Of a stretch of 64,000 bases of DNA, positions 44,001 to 50,600 are shown piece by piece. The position numbers and the translations under genes were made by a program. Within the stretch, counting starts at the first letter, position 1. The number at the start of each line of letters is the position of its first letter. Below the pieces are notes generated by a model that was given only the letters and a program-made list of their open reading frames with translations, was not told the DNA's origin and searched no databases. This stretch comes from Taishania sp037189645 (GTDB lineage: Bacteria > Bacteroidota > Bacteroidia > Flavobacteriales_D > Crocinitomicaceae): positions 248,001 to 312,000 of the forward strand of contig JBBCIY010000005.1 in assembly GCA_037189645.1 (NCBI GenBank), read 5' to 3'.

Positions 44001-44951
44001 TCAGAAAATTTCTTTAGCGATCGCCTTTACGGACGATGAATTTGACATTGTATAGTAGTGAATGCACGGCACTCCCTTTTCTTTCAGTTCCCTGGACTGG
44101 TGGATTCCCCACTCGATCCCGGTCTGTTCGGCATCCTGGTTTGTTTTGCATTTCAGCAATTCCCTGGACAGCTCTTCCGGGTAGTCAATATTGAAGAACT
44201 TCGGCAGGAACGAAATATGATTCAGCGTTTTGATCGGTTTGATCCCGGGAATGATCGGCACTGTAATCCCGATCTCCCTGCATGCATCCACAAACTGGAA
44301 ATACTTTGAATTGTCGAAAAACATCTGTGTTACGATGTAGTCTGCTCCTGCATCCACTTTCTTTTTCAGGTATTCCAGGTCGGTCGCCAGGTTCATGGCT
44401 TCAAAATGTTTTTCGGGATAGCCGGCAGCACCGATACAAAAATCGGTTGGCTCCAGGTGAATATCATCCATGAGATACGTCCCCTTGTTCATGTCCGTGA
44501 TCTGGTGAATCAACTCCACCGCGTGAGAATGTCCGTTCCGGTGCGGACGGAAAGTCGTTTCGGTCTTAATGGAATCACCTCTCAGTGCCAGTACATTATC
44601 AATGCCCAGGAACTGCAGATCGATCAGGGCGTTTTCCGTTTCCTCCTTTGAAAACCCGCCACAGATCAAATGAGGGACCGCGTCAACATGGTATTTGTTC
44701 ATGATCGCCGCACAGATCCCGACTGTTCCGGGACGTTTCCTGACAGAGATTTTTTCCAGCAGCCCGTTTTCATGTTCTTTATAGATATACTCCTCCCTGT
44801 GATAAGTTACATTGATGAACTTCGGTTTGAATTCCATTAAAGGATCAATCCCGTCATAGATGGATTGAATGCTTTTTCCTTTTAATGGTGGTAAAATCTC
44901 AAACGAAAAGAGTGTTTCTTTAGCCTGAGCGATGTGTTCGGTTACTTTCAT
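44001..44951 (-). CDS. metF: Methylenetetrahydrofolate reductase
   Basis: FAD enzyme making 5-methyltetrahydrofolate for methionine synthesis. The 316 residues show FSFEILPPLKGKSIQSIYDG (active-site Glu), VNVTYHREE-type segment (KFINVTYHREEYIYKE), GIDNVLALRGD and AAGYPEKHFEA. DYIVTQMFFDNSKYFQFVDA and VPIIPGIKPI follow. A TAnnTTTG box lies 8 bases before the ATG. No SAM or cobalamin riboswitch fits in the predicted 4-base leader. The small secreted protein follows with a one-base gap. Confidence 0.96.
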   Translation of the reverse strand: MKVTEHIAQAKETLFSFEILPPLKGKSIQSIYDGIDPLMEFKPKFINVTYHREEYIYKEHENGLLEKISVRKRPGTVGICAAIMNKYHVDAVPHLICGGFSKEETENALIDLQFLGIDNVLALRGDSIKTETTFRPHRNGHSHAVELIHQITDMNKGTYLMDDIHLEPTDFCIGAAGYPEKHFEAMNLATDLEYLKKKVDAGADYIVTQMFFDNSKYFQFVDACREIGITVPIIPGIKPIKTLNHISFLPKFFNIDYPEELSRELLKCKTNQDAEQTGIEWGIHQSRELKEKGVPCIHYYTMSNSSSVKAIAKEIF

Positions 44952-44958
44952 TGTAATT

Positions 44959-44966
44959 CAAAGATA
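44959..44966 (-). promoter_or_regulatory. Putative -7 promoter box TATCTTTG for metF
   Basis: Exact TAnnTTTG match on the minus strand, ending 7 bases before the metF ATG (44951). The predicted leader is only about 4 bases. Confidence 0.55.
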
Positions 44967-45044
44967 GATAATCCTTCCTCAACAGCTAATTTTACAACGT
45001 TTTTTATGAAAAATAGTTTCGGGATTATCAATTGCTGTTCCTCA

Positions 45045-46235
45045 TTATTGTTTAATTGCCTTGATGCCCGGCAGCTCTATTCCTTCCAGGTACTCCAACA
45101 TGGCGCCTCCACCTGTTGAAACATACGAAACTTTGTCTGCCAGCCCGAATTTATTGATCGCAGCGACAGAATCACCTCCACCGATCAGTGAAAATGCTCC
45201 TTTTGCAGTTGCCTCAACAATCGCGTTTGCCACATCCGCCGTTCCTTTCTGGAAATTTTCCAGCTCAAATACGCCCATCGGCCCGTTCCACAAGATCAGC
45301 TTTGAACGGGTGATGATTTTTGCAGCATCCTCCGATGTCTGTGAACCGGTATCCAATCCCATCCACCCATCCGGGATTTCGTCGATCTTCACCTCACGGC
45401 GATTGGCTTCGTTATCGAATTTATCTGCAATGACCGTATCTACCGGGATGTATAAATTGACTCCTTTTTCCTTTGCTTTGGAAATGATCTTCAGCGCAAC
45501 GTCAATGTAATCGTCCTCAACAAGAGAGTTCCCTACTTTTCCACCCTGCGCCTTCACAAACGTATAGGCCATTCCCCCTCCGACGATCAGGTTATCCACT
45601 TTGTCCAGCAAACGCTCGATAATCGTAATCTTGGAAGATACCTTCGCACCTCCCACGATCGCTGTCAATGGTTTCTCGGAGCTGTTCAACACCTTATCCA
45701 CCGCCTTGATTTCTCCTTCGATCAGGTAGCCGAACATTTTGTCGTGGGGAAAATAATTTGCGACAATTGTTGTGGACGCGTGCGCCCTGTGCGCTGTACC
45801 GAAAGCATCATTCACATACACATCTCCATGTCTGGACAAAGCTTCGGCAAAGCTTTCCGTACCTGTTGTTTCCTGTTTGTAAAAACGAACGTTCTCCAGT
45901 AACAGCACCTCCCCCGGCTGCAGATTTTTACTTGCTTCCAGCGCTTCTTCATTGATGCAGTCGGAAACAAATTTTACCGGAACTCCCAATACGCCGGAGA
46001 CCTGCCCTACAATGTGCTTCAATGAATATTTTTCTTCCGCTCCGTTCGGACGCCCCAGGTGTGACATCAGCACAACGCTTCCCCCGTTTTTCAGAATGTG
46101 TTGAATCGTAGGCGCCGCAGCACGGATACGCGTATCATCTGTTACTTCAAAAGTCTCTTTGTTCAACGGAACATTAAAATCTACGCGGACAAGAGCGCGT
46201 TTACCCGAAAAGTCGTACGAATGAATATCAGCCAT
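45045..46235 (-). CDS. pgk: Phosphoglycerate kinase
   Basis: Glycolytic kinase converting 1,3-bisphosphoglycerate and ADP to 3-phosphoglycerate and ATP. The 396 residues contain the signature KRALVRVDFNVPLNKETFEV, VVLMSHLGRPNG, LLENVRFYKQE, AFGTAHRAHAST, AIVGGAKVSSKI, LWNGPMGVFELENF and the nucleotide-binding GGGDSVAAINKFG, ending in YVSTGGGAMLEYLEG. Monocistronic, with a -7 box at 46259-46266. Confidence 0.98.
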   Translation of the reverse strand: MADIHSYDFSGKRALVRVDFNVPLNKETFEVTDDTRIRAAAPTIQHILKNGGSVVLMSHLGRPNGAEEKYSLKHIVGQVSGVLGVPVKFVSDCINEEALEASKNLQPGEVLLLENVRFYKQETTGTESFAEALSRHGDVYVNDAFGTAHRAHASTTIVANYFPHDKMFGYLIEGEIKAVDKVLNSSEKPLTAIVGGAKVSSKITIIERLLDKVDNLIVGGGMAYTFVKAQGGKVGNSLVEDDYIDVALKIISKAKEKGVNLYIPVDTVIADKFDNEANRREVKIDEIPDGWMGLDTGSQTSEDAAKIITRSKLILWNGPMGVFELENFQKGTADVANAIVEATAKGAFSLIGGGDSVAAINKFGLADKVSYVSTGGGAMLEYLEGIELPGIKAIKQ

Positions 46236-46258
46236 TATAGTTTTATAATTTATTGCCG

Positions 46259-46266
46259 CAAATTTA
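46259..46266 (-). promoter_or_regulatory. Putative -7 promoter box TAAATTTG for pgk
   Basis: Exact TAnnTTTG match on the minus strand, 23 bases before the pgk ATG (46235). Confidence 0.55.
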
Positions 46267-46438
46267 GCGTTTTTTTAATTGTAGGAAAGCGCTTTTAAAA
46301 CGAAAAAACAACCATGTCAATCAACTGGAAACAAGTAAAATAATCGGTTAAAACAGCAGCTACCGGAATTTTTGGCACATTTTTTATTAAGATTAACGTA
46401 AAAATTAATTAACTTTCAGAGGACTAAAAATTAAAACT

Positions 46439-46873
46439 ATGAGAAATACATTTTTTATACTGGCATTCACCTTGATTTGTTCATTGGGATTTGGGCAATC
46501 TTCTATTGGTAAATGGACAACGATTGATGATGAAACAGGAAAAAAGAAATCCATTGTAGAGCTCTACAAGATTGACGATAAATTGTATGGAAAAATCACT
46601 TACCTCTATCCCCGAGAAGGGCGTGAAGACAACCCTAAATGTAAATTGTGTACCGATGACAGGAAGGATAAGCCATTGATCGGATTGCAGATCGTGCGCA
46701 ACCTGAAATGGGACGGTTCTGTCTGGAAAGGCGGCACGATCGTGGATCCTGAAAACGGGAAGGTTTACAATGTGAAGATCTGGGTGGATAAAGACTCTCC
46801 CGATAAACTGAATGTAAGAGGATATGTCGGTCCTTTTTACCGGACACAGACTTGGGAAAAAGTGAAAGACTGA
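46439..46873 (+). CDS. DUF2147 domain-containing secreted protein
   Basis: A 144-residue exported protein: signal peptide MRNTFFILAFTLICSLGFGQ followed by the DUF2147 fold (SIGKWTTIDDETGKKKSIVE, GREDNPKCKLCTDDRKDKPL, GTIVDPENGKVYNVKIWVD, VRGYVGPFYRTQTWEKV). Structurally the domain is a small beta-barrel; the role is unknown. Monocistronic, followed by a probable terminator at 46898-46933. Confidence 0.88.
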   Translation: MRNTFFILAFTLICSLGFGQSSIGKWTTIDDETGKKKSIVELYKIDDKLYGKITYLYPREGREDNPKCKLCTDDRKDKPLIGLQIVRNLKWDGSVWKGGTIVDPENGKVYNVKIWVDKDSPDKLNVRGYVGPFYRTQTWEKVKD

Positions 46874-46897
46874 TAAATACAGACCAATACTGGTATG

Positions 46898-46933
46898 AAG
46901 GGCTATCTTGCGAAAGGTAGCCTTTCTTCTTTC
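46898..46933 (+). terminator. Probable terminator after the DUF2147 gene
   Basis: AAGGGCTATC (46898-46907) pairs with GGTAGCCTTT (46916-46925) over 10 bp including two G-T pairs, followed by CTTCTTTCC. Confidence 0.55.
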
Positions 46934-46962
46934 CGGCTACCCGCTTCCTTGTAAAAATTACC

Positions 46963-46970
46963 TATTTTTG
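46963..46970 (+). promoter_or_regulatory. Putative -7 promoter box TATTTTTG for the HD-domain gene
   Basis: Exact TAnnTTTG match, 30 bases before the GTG start at 47001. Confidence 0.5.
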
Positions 46971-47000
46971 TAGCATTCAATTCATTTAGTACAACATACT

Positions 47001-48227
47001 GTGAACAATAAAAACAAAAAGAAGATTTTCAACGATCCTGTTTACGGATTCATCTCCATACCCAACGAATTCATTTTTGACCTGATTGAGCATCCGTACA
47101 TGCAGCGGCTCCGGAGGATCCGCCAGCTGGGCATGTCGCACCTGGTTTACCCGGGGGCTTTGCACACCCGCTTTCATCACGTTTTGGGAGCCATGCACCT
47201 GATGAACATGGCAGTACAGGTAATCCGGAGAAAAGGGCATGAAATTACCGACGAAGAAGAACAGGCTGTTCTAGCAGCAATCCTGCTGCACGACATCGGT
47301 CACGGGCCTTTCAGCCATGCGTTGGAGCACGATATCGTCAACGGGGTAAGCCACGAAGACATTTCAGGATTCTTCATGCAGCGGCTGGAAAGCGAATTCG
47401 GAGAGAAGCTCCGGCTAACCAGGGCGATTTTCACAAACAATTATCACAAACCGTTTTTATACCAGTTGGTTTCCAGCCAGCTGGACATGGACCGGATGGA
47501 TTACCTGAACCGCGACAGCTTTTATACGGGAGTCAGTGAAGGAGTTATCGGCAGCGACCGGATCATCGAAATGCTGGATGTTCACAACGGTCAGTTGGTG
47601 CTGGAAGAAAAAGGGATCTATTCCATTGAGAAGTTCATCACCGCGAGAAGATTGATGTACTGGCAGGTTTACCTTCATAAAACGGTCGTTTCCGCGGAAC
47701 ATCTGCTGATCAATACACTGAAACGGGCAAAGCACCTGTCGGTAGAAGGAAAAGACCTGTTTGCTTCCCCCGCCCTGCACTACTTTCTCAAAAACAACAT
47801 CACACGCACAGATTTCGAAACCAATCCCGAAGTGCTGGATACCTTTGCGCAGCTGGATGATTATGACATCATGGGAGCGATAAAAGTCTGGCAGTTCTCC
47901 GATGACCGGATATTGGCGGACCTTTCCAGAAGGCTGATCAACAGGAAGCTGTTCAAGATAAAAATTTCCAAAGAGCCATTTTCCCCGGAGGATGTGGAAG
48001 AAAAGAAAGCGGCGCTCTCTCACAGAATGGGCATCCCGATCGATGATACGGATTACTTCATTCACTCATCCCGCCTGGTGAACAATGCGTATAACCAGGA
48101 GAAGCAAACCATCCATTTGCTGATGAAAAACGGGAAAATAACCGATTTGACCGAGGCTTCTGACAACCTGAACATATCAGCGCTTTCCAAACCGGTTGAG
48201 AAATTTTTTATCTGTTATCCGTCCTGA
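47001..48227 (+). CDS. HD domain-containing phosphohydrolase (dNTPase/SAMHD1-like)
   Basis: A 408-residue HD-superfamily enzyme starting with GTG. Metal-binding residues follow the dGTPase-like order: His in RFHHVLGAMHLMNMAV, the HD pair H97-D98 in AAILLHDIGHGPFSHALEH, and a distal Asp in SQLDMDRMDYLNRDSFYTGV. The opening NDPVYGFISIPNEFIFDLIE followed by HPYMQRLRRIRQLG matches YdhJ/SAMHD1-type phosphohydrolases, which act on deoxynucleoside triphosphates. No allosteric SAM domain is present. The substrate is inferred. It precedes the membrane thioredoxin-like gene. Confidence 0.9.
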   Translation: MNNKNKKKIFNDPVYGFISIPNEFIFDLIEHPYMQRLRRIRQLGMSHLVYPGALHTRFHHVLGAMHLMNMAVQVIRRKGHEITDEEEQAVLAAILLHDIGHGPFSHALEHDIVNGVSHEDISGFFMQRLESEFGEKLRLTRAIFTNNYHKPFLYQLVSSQLDMDRMDYLNRDSFYTGVSEGVIGSDRIIEMLDVHNGQLVLEEKGIYSIEKFITARRLMYWQVYLHKTVVSAEHLLINTLKRAKHLSVEGKDLFASPALHYFLKNNITRTDFETNPEVLDTFAQLDDYDIMGAIKVWQFSDDRILADLSRRLINRKLFKIKISKEPFSPEDVEEKKAALSHRMGIPIDDTDYFIHSSRLVNNAYNQEKQTIHLLMKNGKITDLTEASDNLNISALSKPVEKFFICYPS

Positions 48228-48246
48228 TTAATTTATCGAAATAGCA

Positions 48247-48254
48247 TACATTTG
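48247..48254 (+). promoter_or_regulatory. Putative -7 promoter box TACATTTG
   Basis: Exact TAnnTTTG match, 23 bases before the ATG at 48278. Confidence 0.5.
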
Positions 48255-48277
48255 CAGGTAATTATAAACTGTACACA

Positions 48278-48865
48278 ATGGAATCATTTTTTTTAAACCT
48301 GGGACTTTCCTACACGTGGAGCAAGGCACTGCCTTACCTCATCCTGATCATTCTCGGGATCCTGATCGGAACGATCCTGTTCAAACGCTCCAAATCACTG
48401 GGAATGAAGATTGTTTCCCTGGTGACAATCATCATTCCGTTTGTTATTTACTTTGCCATCCATCCCATTTACCAGGGAGATTTTTCAAATGACTCCAGAA
48501 TCATAGAACCATCGGAAAAACTGGCAGAACTGTCGGGGAAGAAACTGGTTGTCATTTCATTGCCTGGGTGTGTCTTCTGCAAACAATCCGTTGCACAGAT
48601 GAAAGAAGTCAAAGAACGCAATAAAAACATTGCAGTGGAATACGTCGTTGCATCAAGCGACAGCAGCTCCCTTGCATTTTATCAGGAAGTAATAAAAGGT
48701 GAGTTTCCTTTAACCCTGGCGCAAAACCCGGAAGCGATGGGAATTGCCGCTGAAGGGCGTTTCCCGTGCTTCGTGCTGGTAGACAACGATAAGCCAATGC
48801 AGTCCTGGAATAATAACACATTCGGAGTTGCTGCGCTGGACGTGGTCGTAAACAGCTTCCAATAA
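48278..48865 (+). CDS. Membrane protein with thioredoxin-like CxxC domain
   Basis: A 195-residue protein with two membrane helices (about 15-34 and 43-62), then a thioredoxin-like domain. That domain carries VVISLPGCVFCKQSVAQM (C98-V-F-C101) and a cis-Pro region (AEGRFPCFVLVDNDKPM). The order helix-helix-Trx suggests a membrane-tethered thiol oxidoreductase, probably with the domain outside the cytoplasm. The spacing and Trp-less CxxC differ from classic thioredoxin. I do not recognise a named family. Confidence 0.78.
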   Translation: MESFFLNLGLSYTWSKALPYLILIILGILIGTILFKRSKSLGMKIVSLVTIIIPFVIYFAIHPIYQGDFSNDSRIIEPSEKLAELSGKKLVVISLPGCVFCKQSVAQMKEVKERNKNIAVEYVVASSDSSSLAFYQEVIKGEFPLTLAQNPEAMGIAAEGRFPCFVLVDNDKPMQSWNNNTFGVAALDVVVNSFQ

Positions 48866-48941
48866 TTTAATTTATTTTACCTGTTTTTTATGGAAACACT
48901 GTTTCCAATGCATCCCTATTGTATAAAATCAATGTTTCATT

Positions 48942-49499
48942 TTGTTTAAGCGCAAAAAATACCGTAACTACTCCGATGAGGAACTTGTTGCTAAAATACA
49001 GCAGGAGCAAGACATGTACTGTATCGGGATATTGTATGAGCGATATGGGCACTTGGTTTTTGGTCTGGCTTTGAAATACCTTAAAAACACAATTGAAGCA
49101 GAAGATCTGACGTCGCATGTATTTGAGCACCTTTTCCGGAAATTGCAGAAACACACAGTGCATCATTTCAAATCCTGGCTGTATGCGCTTTCCAGGAATG
49201 AATGCCTGATGGTGCTTCGTAAACAGAATCATACCGGGGATATTGACGCGGTCGTGATCCAGGAAGAACAAGGTGATCACTCCGAGGAAAAAGAGATCAG
49301 GCTTGAGCTGCTGGAAGAAAAAATAGCATTGCTGAAGGACGAACAGCAACAATGCGTCCGCCTGTTCTACCTGGAAGATAAATCATACCAGCAGGTGAGC
49401 GATGAACTGGGTCTGCCTCTGGGCAAAGTAAAAAGTGCCATTCAGAATGGAAAACGGAATTTAAAAATTTTATTGGAACAACATCATGAGTTCAAATAA
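48942..49499 (+). CDS. ECF-type RNA polymerase sigma factor (sigma-70 family)
   Basis: A 185-residue ECF sigma factor. Region 2: YRNYSDEELVAKIQQEQDMY to YLKNTIEAEDLTSHVFEHLF, including FKSWLYALSRNECLMVLRK. Region 4: EQQQCVRLFYLEDKSYQQVS, then LGLPLGKVKSAIQNGKRNLK. The only start available in this frame is TTG (48942-48944). Dropping one T from the TTTT at 48940-48943 would join it to an ATG at 48932 and give MFHLFKRKKYRNY, a better N-terminus, so an indel or recoding here is worth checking. It overlaps the next gene by 14 bases. Confidence 0.88.
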   Translation: MFKRKKYRNYSDEELVAKIQQEQDMYCIGILYERYGHLVFGLALKYLKNTIEAEDLTSHVFEHLFRKLQKHTVHHFKSWLYALSRNECLMVLRKQNHTGDIDAVVIQEEQGDHSEEKEIRLELLEEKIALLKDEQQQCVRLFYLEDKSYQQVSDELGLPLGKVKSAIQNGKRNLKILLEQHHEFK

Positions 49500-50535
49500 G
49501 CAATACCATAAGCATCTGTCGCGGGAAGACATCCGTGTCTATCTTTCCACACAGGATGAACGCCAAAAGCGGATCATTGAAGGGAAAGCCATGGAGCACG
49601 ATTTTGATGCAGAAGCATTGGACGGGTGGGCGTCCGGAAATGCAGGAATTTCCGACCTGAACCGGCTGGATAAACGGTTCAACCCCCGCAAGCCAAAAGG
49701 ACGGATCATTCTTTCCGTTACAGTGATCATCCTGGTCACCGCAGGGCTTCTTCTTCTGTTCAACAAACAGCGACCAGAAACACAGACGATCACTGCCGTA
49801 AATGTTGAAAAAACCGATGTCATTCTACCCGATTCCGTGGAAAATCTTGTAGAACTGCCCAAAACCGAATTGATCTCCATCCGGGAAGTAAAACAACAAC
49901 ACAAGACAACGGTACCTGCACCGCATACCGACGAAAAGAAGCAAGCTCCGAAAGAACAGATCAGCGTAAACCAGCTTCCTTTATTAAAACCTGAGTTCCC
50001 GGCACACACCAACAGGCTCAGCAAAACAGAAGCAAAAGAGATCTATCTCAATAACCTGAAGCTGGTTGACTACCGGGTTTACCGAAAACGCCCGAACCTG
50101 ATGGTTGAATCCGTTCAGTTAACGGGGGTTCCGGCAGACCAGGAAAAGCAGGATGAAACAGTAAGAGAGCCAAAGGTAGCTGACCTGGAGATCGCGTACT
50201 ACGATTATATCAAGAAAACAACGGATTTACTCAATGAAGAGGATTTCAAACAGGCGCTGGCCCGTTGCAACATCATCCTGGCTCATTACCCGGACGACCT
50301 GAACGCGCTATTCTATTCCGGCCTGTGCTACTATAACCTGGCGGAATACGGCAAAGCGGCAGAACTGTTCAAACAATGCCTGACCAATAAATTTTCCAAC
50401 TTCGACGAAGAAGCTGAATGGATGCTTGCAAAAAGCTATGAAGCTTCAGGAGACACGGAGAAGGCAAAAGTAATTTTCCTGCTGATCAAAGAAAGAGGTG
50501 GTTTTTACAGTAAAAAGACAGACAGTTCTAAGTAA
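49486..50535 (+). CDS. Single-pass membrane TPR protein, probable anti-sigma-like partner
   Basis: A 349-residue protein with a cytoplasmic N-terminus (1-72), one membrane helix (about 73-92) and a large outer part. The N-terminal stretch REDIRVYLSTQDERQKRIIE plus HDFDAEALDGWASG resembles the short helical motif (order E-R, then D-F-x-A-D-A-L-x-G) found in Bacteroidota membrane proteins encoded beside ECF sigma factors. The C-terminus carries TPR-like helices (FKQALARCNIILAHYPDDLN, ALFYSGLCYYNLAEYGKAAE, then LFKQCLTNKF). Overlapping the sigma gene by 14 bases, it is likely co-translated and may control it; this role is inference. Confidence 0.82.
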   Translation: MSSNKQYHKHLSREDIRVYLSTQDERQKRIIEGKAMEHDFDAEALDGWASGNAGISDLNRLDKRFNPRKPKGRIILSVTVIILVTAGLLLLFNKQRPETQTITAVNVEKTDVILPDSVENLVELPKTELISIREVKQQHKTTVPAPHTDEKKQAPKEQISVNQLPLLKPEFPAHTNRLSKTEAKEIYLNNLKLVDYRVYRKRPNLMVESVQLTGVPADQEKQDETVREPKVADLEIAYYDYIKKTTDLLNEEDFKQALARCNIILAHYPDDLNALFYSGLCYYNLAEYGKAAELFKQCLTNKFSNFDEEAEWMLAKSYEASGDTEKAKVIFLLIKERGGFYSKKTDSSK

Positions 50536-50564
50536 GTAATCAAAATTATTACTTTTTTAACCAG

Positions 50565-50589
50565 TCAGGGGGCACGATATGCCCCCTGA
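50565..50589. terminator. Hairpin between convergent genes, possible bidirectional terminator
   Basis: A perfect 10-bp GC-rich stem (TCAGGGGGCA 50565-50574 with TGCCCCCTGA 50580-50589) and a 5-base loop, between the TPR gene and the convergent metalloprotease gene. No long T tract follows on either strand, so the terminator call is tentative. Confidence 0.5.
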
Positions 50590-50600
50590 TCAATCATTGA

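Noticed and set aside
44952..45044. Search for a SAM or cobalamin riboswitch before metF
   Set aside because: The -7 box sits 8 bases from the ATG, so no structured leader is possible on that transcript.
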